From: a virus
DNA length: 22,082 nt
Direction: 5' to 3' (one strand)
Virus record (IMG/VR): IMGVR_UViG_3300021091_001997
Span: 1 to 22,082 of that record
Shown: piece after piece, positions 14,597 through 21,893 of the stretch
Layout: each line of letters begins with the position of its first letter
Position numbering within the stretch: the first letter of the stretch is position 1
Notes under the pieces: generated by a model
What the model saw: only the letters and a program-made list of their open reading frames with translations
Told to the model about the DNA's origin: nothing
Databases searched by the model: none
Made by a program: the position numbers and the translations under genes

Positions 14597-15486
14597 AAAT
14601 ACGTGAGCTAAGTGAACGCTGCTGGAAGGGCTACAAGCAGGTAGGTGGCAAGAAAAAAGGTGGACGCATGGTGCCTAACTGCGTGCCTGTTGAAGAAACA
14701 CGCCGCGATCCTACTGAACTGTTCAAACCCCAAGACAGTGAGTTAGATGACCTCCATCACAAATATATCGCTAGCTGGACTATGTTGGATCATCACATAT
14801 TAGAAAAGATCTATGTGTTCGCAGATGATGACTATGCAGAACAATTCATTGACCTAGTAAATGAGTTCAGCGAAAGCATGGATCACAATGCGGTAATCAC
14901 ACAGGACAATGCAGAAGTAAAATTGCAGATTACTACCAATGATGTCAAGGGGCTAACCATACTTGATTTTGAATTCGCCCTACGTGCAGAAGATGCCGCA
15001 GATAAACTAGATGGTGAATCAAAATCACATCCAACTAATGCTATAAACGAAGATCAAGAAAAATATATTTTGTATCTTAATGATAAGCCTGTTAGTGTTT
15101 ATACTTCAAATATGGAAGCTAACAATCAAGCTAAGATGGTAGCACAAAAGTATCCTACAGCAAGGATTACGGTTAAGAAAGAAGTCTGCACCTTAACTCC
15201 TGTCCAGTTAGAAGAAAATCTACGCGATTGGTTTGGTAAAGGTAAACAAGGTGGTGCTGGTGGCGGGGGTTGGGATAGATATAATACCAAAGGTGAGCGC
15301 ATAGGCAAATGCGGAGATCGCAAACCAGGTGAAGGCAAACCCAAATGCCTAAGCAAGAGTAAGGCCGCCGCACTCAGAGCCAAAGGTGGTAAGAAAGCCA
15401 TAGCGGCCGCAGTTAGACGTAAACGTTCAAAAGATACAAATCCAGAACGCAAAGGCAAAGCGATTAACGTGAGCAACAAGATATGA
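14593..15486 (+). CDS. Tagged protein with two basic Cys-pair modules and a degenerate pterin-dehydratase-like domain
   Basis: The 297-residue product begins MKIRELSERC with L-S-E at 6-8. Residues 10-30 form a C-W-K-G-Y-K...M-V-P-N-C module. Residues about 66-137 resemble pterin-4a-carbinolamine dehydratase: an F-x-x-x-D-Y-A-E-Q-F helix start, then D-H-N-A-V, V-K-L-Q-I-T-T-N-D-V-K-G-L-T and D-F-E-F-A. The family's catalytic His-His-Pro and Thr-His are replaced by H98-N99 and T115-N116, so catalysis is doubtful. The end (about 210-297) is a very basic block: W-F-G-K-G-K...G-G-G-W-D-R-Y, C240, C252, then K-S-K-A-A-A-L-R-A-K-G-G-K-K and many Arg and Lys. A DNA-binding virion protein is inferred. 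Confidence 0.7.
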   Translation: MKIRELSERCWKGYKQVGGKKKGGRMVPNCVPVEETRRDPTELFKPQDSELDDLHHKYIASWTMLDHHILEKIYVFADDDYAEQFIDLVNEFSESMDHNAVITQDNAEVKLQITTNDVKGLTILDFEFALRAEDAADKLDGESKSHPTNAINEDQEKYILYLNDKPVSVYTSNMEANNQAKMVAQKYPTARITVKKEVCTLTPVQLEENLRDWFGKGKQGGAGGGGWDRYNTKGERIGKCGDRKPGEGKPKCLSKSKAAALRAKGGKKAIAAAVRRKRSKDTNPERKGKAINVSNKI

Positions 15487-16958
15487 GAGCTAAAGATCTA
15501 ACCAAAGGCAACATAGCCTATCACGATGAGCTGAACCCTAGTGTATGGGATGGTCGTGAGCTCCGTGCGGATGTGCGTTATAAACTATTAGAGATAGCCA
15601 AGCGTTTCATAGAATATCTCGATGTGCCAGATTTTAAATTGATAGATGTGATCCTCCGTGGTAGTTTAGTAAACTATAATTACACACAATACTCAGATTT
15701 TGATCTACACATCGTCACTGACTACAAGACGTTAGACTGTGATATCACAGAACAGTTCTATATGGCCAAAAAGAAAATATGGAACGATGAACATGACATC
15801 ACCGTCAAAGGACATGAAGTAGAATTATATGTAGAAGATCGTGATGAAGAAAATGCCTCAGAAGGTATGTACAGCGTGTTAGATAATGTTTGGTACAAAA
15901 GACCTAAATATCAGCAACCTGATATCGATGATCGTGCCGTTAATGCCAAAGCACAGGATCTGATGACACAGATCAATCGCGCTGTGCGATCAGGCAGTGT
16001 AGAAGATATCACACGCTTGCAAGATAAGATCAAGAACATGCGCCAATCAGGACTAGACGCTGGTGGGGAATTTTCAACAGAAAATCTAGCATTTAAAATA
16101 GTACGCAACAAAGGGTATCTAGACCGCCTGTACAAAAACAAAAATTCTAAGTTTGATCAACAACTCAGTTTAGATGAAGGTATCAAACAGAACGCCGCAG
16201 TGGCTGCACTAGTGGCAGCACTTAGTGGTAATCCAGCACAAGCAGATTACAATTATCCCGAAACACAAAAACAAGATCCAAATGCTGTACAAAAAGCCTT
16301 GATCATCTTACGCAGTATCAACAAGATGAAGAACTATGGTCAAGCTGGACTAGAAGCTGAAGCACAGCAAGAATTTAATAATATCTTACGTAGCATGCAA
16401 GGAATGCCTAATCAGAGCCGTGTGTATCCAATCATTAAAGATTTGATCAATAGTCCAGAAACAAAAACTTTACCGCCTTTGTACGATCCTAGCTACATTC
16501 CACCAAAAGATGATGTAAATGAACGCAAGAAAGCTAAAAAGAAAAAGAAAAAATCTAGTCGTAGATCACTAGGTGGCTATTATGGTTACTATTGGGGTGG
16601 GGGATATCATGACCACGCAGACAGTGGTGCAGGTGATGCTGGCGGAGGTGGTGGAGATGGCGGTGGTGGCGAAAGCATGCGCGAAAGCCGTGAGCAATTA
16701 GATCCACGTGTAGAAGAATTCCTAGATGGACTTACTCCAGATGATGTGGGTGTAGATGAAGTGGGAGATTACGTCATACACTACGAAGGATTCACAGACC
16801 AATGCCAAGATTCAAAAGAATATCAAGCGGATCCAGAAGCAGTATTCCAAGACGTATGGGGTGACTTTAAGCGCCGCATGGGTGATAAAGATCCCATCAA
16901 CTATGGTATAGTTGGTAGTGAAGATTACCCTATCGTTTATAGTGTGTTTAGACGATGA
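15483..16958 (+). CDS. Nucleotidyltransferase-like protein with long basic and glycine-rich extension
   Basis: The 491-residue product starts MRAKDLTKGN, the tag shape without the I-x-E site. Residues 50-120 hold a Pol-beta nucleotidyltransferase signature: L-R-G-S (G60, S61), Y-S-D-F-D-L-H-I-V (D72, D74) and H-E-V-E-L-Y-V (E114 as the third acid). A helical region follows to about 230, then A-A-V-A-A-L-V-A-A-L, a Q-rich helix, a poly-lysine stretch (about 350-362), a Y/G/W-rich segment and a G-G-G-D-G run, and a separate acidic C-terminal domain (about 410-491). The domain order (enzyme, spacer, basic linker) is unusual. A nucleotidyl-transferring effector or toxin-like enzyme is possible; the substrate is unknown. 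ATGA overlaps at both ends. Confidence 0.72.
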   Translation: MRAKDLTKGNIAYHDELNPSVWDGRELRADVRYKLLEIAKRFIEYLDVPDFKLIDVILRGSLVNYNYTQYSDFDLHIVTDYKTLDCDITEQFYMAKKKIWNDEHDITVKGHEVELYVEDRDEENASEGMYSVLDNVWYKRPKYQQPDIDDRAVNAKAQDLMTQINRAVRSGSVEDITRLQDKIKNMRQSGLDAGGEFSTENLAFKIVRNKGYLDRLYKNKNSKFDQQLSLDEGIKQNAAVAALVAALSGNPAQADYNYPETQKQDPNAVQKALIILRSINKMKNYGQAGLEAEAQQEFNNILRSMQGMPNQSRVYPIIKDLINSPETKTLPPLYDPSYIPPKDDVNERKKAKKKKKKSSRRSLGGYYGYYWGGGYHDHADSGAGDAGGGGGDGGGGESMRESREQLDPRVEEFLDGLTPDDVGVDEVGDYVIHYEGFTDQCQDSKEYQADPEAVFQDVWGDFKRRMGDKDPINYGIVGSEDYPIVYSVFRR

Positions 16959-17254
16959 GAGCCAAAGAATTCATAACTGAACACAAACCTGTATTTAGGC
17001 GTAATCCTAACACAGGTCATATACAATTATTTTGGCGATGTGAAAGCGGCCTAAGAAAAGGTAGAACTGTACCAAAAGTTGCAGATTGTTCAGCATCCTA
17101 TGATATCGCCAAAGCCCAACGTTTAAAAAAGATTAGGGCTAGAACATATAAAAATCAAGCGAGATTATCAAAGCTTACAAAAAAACGTTCTAGAGCTAGT
17201 AGAGTAGCAAGTCAACTAAACAAATGGCTTCGACCTAAGAAAAAAAGAAAATGA
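16955..17254 (+). CDS. Small very basic tagged protein with paired-Cys module
   Basis: The 99-residue product begins MRAKEFITEH, an ideal example of the tag with I-T-E at 7-9. The remainder is extremely basic: V-F-R-R-N-P-N-T-G, W-R-C-E-S-G-L-R-K-G-R-T-V-P, C45 (C29 and C45 are the only cysteines), then a Lys/Arg-rich helix to the end, KKKRK. W-R-C-x-S-G-x-R-K-G-R-x-V recurs, as I recall, in small proteins of T4-like phages. After cleavage of the tag the mature protein would be about 90 residues, similar in size and charge to T4 internal proteins that bind packaged DNA. ATGA overlaps on both sides show tight translational coupling. Confidence 0.75.
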   Translation: MRAKEFITEHKPVFRRNPNTGHIQLFWRCESGLRKGRTVPKVADCSASYDIAKAQRLKKIRARTYKNQARLSKLTKKRSRASRVASQLNKWLRPKKKRK

Positions 17255-17541
17255 GACAGGAAGACTTTGATCAGTGCTACAAACTAGCCAATGACCTTTA
17301 TACTAAAGAAAAGACCAAAGGCAAGATGCCTGTCTTATTACAGGTAGCAGGATTTAAAGGACACACTGAACTAGCTGATCCTAGATGGCAACGGATACCA
17401 CCTAAATATTGGCATCATTATGTTGTAGTGTTAGATAACGTAGTACATGATCCTAGTGCGAAACAGTTTGGTCAGACTAAAACAGAATATGCAGTAGGTG
17501 AACTTGGTAGAACATGGGATATGGTGTATAAGGTAAAATGA
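17251..17541 (+). CDS. Small papain-like / transglutaminase-like protein (putative Cys-His-Asp hydrolase)
   Basis: The 96-residue product has C9 in an N-terminal helix (D-Q-C-Y-K-L-A-N-D-L), a strand V-L-L-Q-V-A-G-F-K-G, then W-H-H-Y-V-V-V-L-D-N-V-V-H-D-P-S-A-K-Q-F with H55/H56 and D67. Cys on a helix, then His-x-V on a strand and Asp-Pro-[ST] in the next strand is the order of a papain-fold catalytic triad as in transglutaminase-like amidases and deamidases. The protein is very short for that fold, but the core elements are present in the right order. Possible acts are peptide-bond or amide hydrolysis, or deamidation; the substrate is unknown. The start MRQEDF resembles the tag only in part. 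It overlaps the preceding gene by ATGA. Confidence 0.65.
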   Translation: MRQEDFDQCYKLANDLYTKEKTKGKMPVLLQVAGFKGHTELADPRWQRIPPKYWHHYVVVLDNVVHDPSAKQFGQTKTEYAVGELGRTWDMVYKVK

Positions 17542-17542
17542 T

Positions 17543-17929
17543 ATGAGAGCGAATGATTTTTTATTTGAAATATCAAAAAAATATGATAATATGATACCTC
17601 CTCCTCATTGGAATCCTCGTTGGCCTGTTGAATATAGAACAATATATGATCGGTACAAAAGAGGTACCCATCAGATGAGTAATTCCGATATGCAGATTAT
17701 TAATATGTTGAATAACTACGTTCCAAGAAAAAATAATATGAACCCAATTTCAACTAATAAGCATTATGCTAATTATAGACAACGTGATCTAATACCAGCA
17801 GGCATAGTAGATTTATATTCCAAAGGTAAAACCCCAACAGATATAGCAAACTTTTATAGAATACCTTTAGAACAAGTAATAAACACTTTAAAAGCACGAG
17901 GGATAACAGGAAGAACATTTAGAACATGA
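17543..17929 (+). CDS. Tagged small protein with C-terminal helix-turn-helix
   Basis: The 128-residue product begins MRANDFLFEIS, the tag with L-F-E at 7-9. Residues 18-60 contain Pro/Trp-rich H-W-N-P-R-W-P and helical segments. The C-terminal 35 residues (IVDLYSKGKTPTDIANFYRI and on through V-I-N-T-L-K-A-R-G-I) have the spacing of a resolvase- or sigma-like helix-turn-helix, with K-T-P-T-D-I-A as turn and helix 2. A DNA-binding protein delivered with the genome could act on host or phage promoters at once after entry; that is an inference. It begins one base after the preceding stop and overlaps the next gene by ATGA. AT-rich codon use matches the small neighbours. Confidence 0.68.
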   Translation: MRANDFLFEISKKYDNMIPPPHWNPRWPVEYRTIYDRYKRGTHQMSNSDMQIINMLNNYVPRKNNMNPISTNKHYANYRQRDLIPAGIVDLYSKGKTPTDIANFYRIPLEQVINTLKARGITGRTFRT

Positions 17930-19224
17930 GAGCTAGACAGTTTATATTAGAATACAATCAACAGGCCACGATACAACGCTTTGGTGATAAACTTCTGCAG
18001 ACTGTGCTTAAAGATCCTAGCCCAGAGATTTCCGCCATACATCACATGTTGCAGTATCGCAAAGAATTTAAAGATTTCAATCTAAGTCCGAATACAAAAA
18101 CCAATATCTTGATCAGCGTCATGCAGGCTATCGAAGGTGCAGATCCAACTAAGAACAAAGAATACACAGTGTTCTTGGCTAAGATGTATGCTGGTGGTGG
18201 CTGGGGTAGTAAGATCGAAGACTTAGAAAGCAAGATCAAACCAGCACTAGAAAAATTCCACTTATTAAAACTTAAACGTAAAATACCTGCACCACGCAAC
18301 GACATCATGCGTTATGCGGACCTAGCAGACTTTGTAGCAGTGGTAGATGAATATCCAGATCCAGAAGAGAAAAAACAAGCGGACAAAGGTACAAGCAAGA
18401 CAGTATTTGAAAATGATCAAGTGCGTATCGTAGTTCCAGAAGACCAAACGGCGGCCTGCTATTATGGACAAGGAACACGTTGGTGTACTGCGGCTCAAAC
18501 AAGTAGCAACTACTTTGGGCACTATAATAAACAAGGGCCACTGTATATCTTACTGCCTAAACAGCCTCGTCATGACGGTGAAAAATATCAACTGCACTTT
18601 GAAAGTGAGCAGTTCATGGATGAAAACGATTATAATGTTGAAAACATTGTTAACCTGCTAGAACATCGCTTTGGTAACTTAATACCATGGTTCCAAGAAC
18701 ATGCGCCTGCTATACGTGAATGGGTCGTGTTTGCTGCTGATGATTATCTTAAAGAACCATTGATGAAGATCGGTGAGATAGTCATGGAACACGTATGGGA
18801 AATGGTAAGTGATTGGGAAATAAATGATGACTACTGGTATGAGCATCTACGCAAAGAAGGCTATGTATATCCAGAAGGACATGAAGAAGAGGGCATGATC
18901 GACTGGGATCGAGCCGCAGAGGATGATGTAGATTATCTCAACTGGAATTATGATGCCAACGATTGGTTTATGGCAGCTAAAGAAGCTGTGGAAGTTACGC
19001 CTACTCAAGCACGCAGAACCGCAGAAGAAGGTTATGAAGAAGAAAAAGAATTGATCGTCATGGGCGAACTTGAACTGATACCAGCATACAATGTACGCCA
19101 GGCATTTGAGCGTAGCCGTGATGGTGATGGCGGACTAGAAGAATGGATCCACAAACACGTGGTCATGCAGCGAGATGGTGACAAGTGGACTGCTAAGTTC
19201 TACACACCACCTAAGAAGAATTAA
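17926..19224 (+). CDS. Tagged conserved phage protein with GxxTxWCTA motif, function unknown
   Basis: The 432-residue product starts MRARQFILEYN with I-L-E at 7-9. Residues about 1-130 are mainly helical. Around 177-235 is the best-conserved part: A-C-Y-Y-G-Q-G-T-R-W-C-T-A-A, then Y-F-x-x-Y-x-x-x-G-P-L-Y-I-L-L-P-K and K-Y-Q-L-H-F-E. I recall the G-x-x-T-x-W-C-[TI] pattern from several phage and plasmid proteins with no known activity; the invariant Cys could be catalytic. Residues about 270-400 are strongly acidic with many Trp and Tyr, ending in a more basic tail. A thiol-dependent enzyme or an immune-system decoy are guesses. It is followed by an unusually GC-rich 81-base gap. Confidence 0.7.
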   Translation: MRARQFILEYNQQATIQRFGDKLLQTVLKDPSPEISAIHHMLQYRKEFKDFNLSPNTKTNILISVMQAIEGADPTKNKEYTVFLAKMYAGGGWGSKIEDLESKIKPALEKFHLLKLKRKIPAPRNDIMRYADLADFVAVVDEYPDPEEKKQADKGTSKTVFENDQVRIVVPEDQTAACYYGQGTRWCTAAQTSSNYFGHYNKQGPLYILLPKQPRHDGEKYQLHFESEQFMDENDYNVENIVNLLEHRFGNLIPWFQEHAPAIREWVVFAADDYLKEPLMKIGEIVMEHVWEMVSDWEINDDYWYEHLRKEGYVYPEGHEEEGMIDWDRAAEDDVDYLNWNYDANDWFMAAKEAVEVTPTQARRTAEEGYEEEKELIVMGELELIPAYNVRQAFERSRDGDGGLEEWIHKHVVMQRDGDKWTAKFYTPPKKN

Positions 19225-19305
19225 GAACACAGCCTAGGACCGTTAGTGTTAGGCCGTGGGGCGGCTGCTGCCCTGGAGGGATGCCAGAAGTGAGCATGGA
19301 AAATT
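19225..19305 (+). other. GC-rich intergenic element with three possible hairpins
   Basis: This 81-base gap is clearly richer in G and C than its surroundings. Stem 1 pairs 19228-19230 with 19256-19258 and 19232-19236 with 19250-19254 around a 13-base loop. Stem 2 pairs GGGC 19259-19262 with GCCC 19270-19273. Stem 3 pairs TGG 19274-19276 with CCA 19284-19286. No late-promoter octamer is present. A structured RNA, a processing site or a leftover of an inserted element could explain it; base pairing was judged by eye. Confidence 0.4.
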
Positions 19306-19881
19306 ATGTTAGCATTTGAATTATTTGAGGATTCACCAGATACTCCAGCAGGTAGCCGTACTGCTGATCTTAATCTTGGCAAGCTGTGGTTACTGACTGA
19401 ACTCAATCGTCTAGGCCTAGATAGTTTTAATACAGTGTATGTATTAGGATCATGGTATGGTAGCATGGGTCCTTATTTACTATATAAAAAAATTAAATTT
19501 GATACTGCTTATCTTATAGACATAGATCCTAAAAACACAGGCTGGGTACAAACTATGACCAAACAGCTTGGCATAAATGATCGAATCACAGCAGTCACAC
19601 AAGATTGTAACACTACAGATTTCAAAGTCGATCGCATACTAGTGATCAACACCAGCTGTAATGATGTAGTCAATGAGGGTTGGTTTGACAATGTGCCCAC
19701 TGGAGCAATAGTAGCATTGGAAGGCCGTGATAATCAGCCCAATAATGCCACTAATACCACACAGGATCTAGACAGCTTTGATCGGGCATATCCCCTGGCC
19801 AAAACTCGTGTGTTAGATAAAATACGCCTAAAAGGCTATGATGATAGCTACAATAGATTCCTCAAGATAGGTGTCAAATAA
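19306..19881 (+). CDS. Tagged SAM-dependent methyltransferase-like protein
   Basis: The 191-residue product begins MLAFELFEDSPD, the Alt-type tag with L-F-E at 6-8. Residues 43-55 (T-V-Y-V-L-G-S-W-Y-G-S-M-G) match motif I of class I methyltransferases, the glycine-rich loop that holds AdoMet. A-Y-L-I-D-I-D-P at 68-75 gives the acidic residue after strand 2, and R-I-T-A-V-T-Q-D-C at 92-100 fits the next strand. No N-P-P-Y or similar base-flipping motif is visible, and D-R-I-L-V-I-N-T-S-C-N stands at the catalytic strand, so the target (nucleic acid, protein or small molecule) is open. It follows the GC-rich gap and precedes the amidoligase-like gene. Confidence 0.72.
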   Translation: MLAFELFEDSPDTPAGSRTADLNLGKLWLLTELNRLGLDSFNTVYVLGSWYGSMGPYLLYKKIKFDTAYLIDIDPKNTGWVQTMTKQLGINDRITAVTQDCNTTDFKVDRILVINTSCNDVVNEGWFDNVPTGAIVALEGRDNQPNNATNTTQDLDSFDRAYPLAKTRVLDKIRLKGYDDSYNRFLKIGVK

Positions 19882-19884
19882 ATA
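19877..19884 (+). promoter_or_regulatory. T4-type late promoter motif AATAAATA close to the start codon
   Basis: AATAAATA overlaps the stop of the methyltransferase-like gene and ends six bases before the ATG at 19891, so transcripts from it would have almost no leader. Confidence 0.45.
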
Positions 19885-19890
19885 TAAGAT

Positions 19891-21885
19891 ATGCGCTATG
19901 ATCAGTTCAAAATTAACCTACTAGAAGCCATCATTGATGAAGCTGAGATGACGCCTAAAGCGTTCCAAGAGTTTCTCAATAGCCCACTTGTCACAGGTAT
20001 GCGTATGGGCTTTGAGCTAGAAGCCTGTATCCATAATGTGCGTAGTTACAATGATGACTATAGCGAAAATGACTATAGCTATGACGACCCTGTATATGAT
20101 ATTGAAGACATTATAAATTTCTTTGGCAACAACGATGCTAATCGTGAAAGCGATCTCAATAAGCTACGCAATGATCTCTATGATGACTTCCAAGAATGGC
20201 AAGATCAACGGTTTGATAATTTCCTAAAAACAGATGATGGACAGACTGACCTAAAAGAACTTATACGCAGTAAGTTAGAAGATCTAGACTACGATGAACG
20301 CCAGCAGAAACTGGAGTTTGAACGTGCAGAAGAGGGCAAAGTCAGCGATATCTATGCAGAAGCTGAAATGCAGGCATTAGAAACCATGCGTGACGAATTC
20401 AACGACGATGGTGACAATGACTTTGAAGCATTCGCCAAAGACATAGACATGAGCTACATGAGTGATGTAGAAAACAAATATTCACACTACCTATATTGGC
20501 CATATCAGAGCTATGGTGACGAAGAATACCTAAATGTAGATTATGTAGCAGACGAACTATACACAGACACAGGTATAGAAGCCTTTGCCAGTGATAGCTA
20601 TCACAGCACTAGCCGTAGCCGTGCTCAAGAACGAGGTCGTTGGATCATTGAACCTGACTCAAGTATTGAAGTAGATGAAAGTGAAGATGGCGGCCTAGAG
20701 TTCATCAGTCCAGCACTGGAAATCAACACCGCAATTGAGCAGATGAAGAAGGTCTTAGACTTTATCAAAGGTCACGGATATACTAACAGCTCAACTGGCC
20801 TGCACATCAACATCAGTGTCCCTGACTATAATGTAGACAACCTTGACTATGTCAAGCTGGCTGTGTTCCTAGGTGACAAATATGTTCTAGAGCAATTTGA
20901 TCGTCTAAGCAACTACTACTGCAAGAGTGCTTACGATAAGATTGGTGGCAAGATTGCGAGTCTACAAGGTGATCAACTCAAAGCTGTATTTGCCAAGATG
21001 CGTGAAGGACTTACCCTAGCCGCAAGTAAACTCATACACACGGGCTATACAGACAAATATACTAGTATCAATACCAAAGACGGTTATATTGAATTCCGCT
21101 CACCAGGTGGAGAATACACAACTAGACCCGTAGAAGAATTGGTCAACACTGCCTTACGCATGGCCTTATCATTACGCATCGCTATAGACCCTGAGATGTA
21201 TAAACAGGACTATGAAAAACGCCTATACAAACTACTCACTGACCAAGGTGAGCCCGATGATCTGATCAAGTTCAAAGACTATATCGCACAGTATCAGGCC
21301 TCAAGCCCAGAGCGTAGGAAATACATCATACAGACTGTCAAGATGGAACGTGAAGCACGTGCTGAAAAGAAAAAACTAGCCAAAGATGCCAGCAAGCCCT
21401 ACTGGATGGTCAAACGTCGCGATGGCACAGGTGGGGGTATGGCAGTTCACGCACTCACAGCTCTTGACGCTGTTAAAGAAGTGGCTCGGGGATTTGAGGC
21501 AGATCCCGTAGACCTATACGCTATACCTATGACAGATGAAGAAGAGGAACAACGTGGTAGCACTATATTCGTAATTGATTATAATGGACAGGAATATCGC
21601 CAACGTGCTAATAGATCAGGTGATGCTAGAGATTTACTAGCGGCAAGATTAGGGGTTAGCCGTAACGATTTAATCGTGCAGAGAACTGAGAATCCACAAG
21701 AAGAACCTCAAGCAGATAATCCTAACCAAACTGGAGATTATGAATTAGCCAATAGTAATCGCAGTGTAGATCGCAGATTGACTAATGTTGACAGAGAAAC
21801 AGCAGAACGCACAGCACGCAACATGGAAGGTGAAATGGGCTTACAGTATGGTAGCATCAGTGTGCAGAGGGTCGTTACTAGCTAA
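19891..21885 (+). CDS. Tagged amidoligase-like (glutamate-cysteine ligase fold) protein
   Basis: The 664-residue product begins MRYDQFKINLLEAII with L-L-E at 10-12. It has the marks of the putative amidoligase family: M-R-M-G-F-E-L-E-A at 37-45 (E42 and E44 as metal ligands), W-I-I-E-P-D-S-S at about 249, G-G-L-E-F-I-S-P-A at about 266, G-L-H-I-N-I-S-V at about 302 and a Y-I-E-F-R-S-P-G-G block at about 396. These ATP-using enzymes join an amine to a carboxylate and are known in phages and near peptidases. Residues 50-240 include a long acidic insertion. The C-terminal 180 residues hold two small repeats (W-M-V-K-R-R-D..., then T-I-F-V-I-D-Y-N-G...) of unknown role. Coding is certain; the substrate is unknown. 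Confidence 0.78.
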   Translation: MRYDQFKINLLEAIIDEAEMTPKAFQEFLNSPLVTGMRMGFELEACIHNVRSYNDDYSENDYSYDDPVYDIEDIINFFGNNDANRESDLNKLRNDLYDDFQEWQDQRFDNFLKTDDGQTDLKELIRSKLEDLDYDERQQKLEFERAEEGKVSDIYAEAEMQALETMRDEFNDDGDNDFEAFAKDIDMSYMSDVENKYSHYLYWPYQSYGDEEYLNVDYVADELYTDTGIEAFASDSYHSTSRSRAQERGRWIIEPDSSIEVDESEDGGLEFISPALEINTAIEQMKKVLDFIKGHGYTNSSTGLHINISVPDYNVDNLDYVKLAVFLGDKYVLEQFDRLSNYYCKSAYDKIGGKIASLQGDQLKAVFAKMREGLTLAASKLIHTGYTDKYTSINTKDGYIEFRSPGGEYTTRPVEELVNTALRMALSLRIAIDPEMYKQDYEKRLYKLLTDQGEPDDLIKFKDYIAQYQASSPERRKYIIQTVKMEREARAEKKKLAKDASKPYWMVKRRDGTGGGMAVHALTALDAVKEVARGFEADPVDLYAIPMTDEEEEQRGSTIFVIDYNGQEYRQRANRSGDARDLLAARLGVSRNDLIVQRTENPQEEPQADNPNQTGDYELANSNRSVDRRLTNVDRETAERTARNMEGEMGLQYGSISVQRVVTS

Positions 21886-21888
21886 ATA
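21882..21888 (+). promoter_or_regulatory. Weak late-promoter-like motif CTAAATA
   Basis: CTAAATA plus C overlaps the stop codon at 21883-21885 and ends five bases before the ATG at 21894, in the same position as the motif before 19891. The match is imperfect. Confidence 0.3.
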
Positions 21889-21893
21889 CGTAT

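Noticed and set aside
19221-19466. Minus-strand frame of 81 residues across the GC-rich gap
   Set aside because: It mostly mirrors the methyltransferase-like gene; composition is not convincing.
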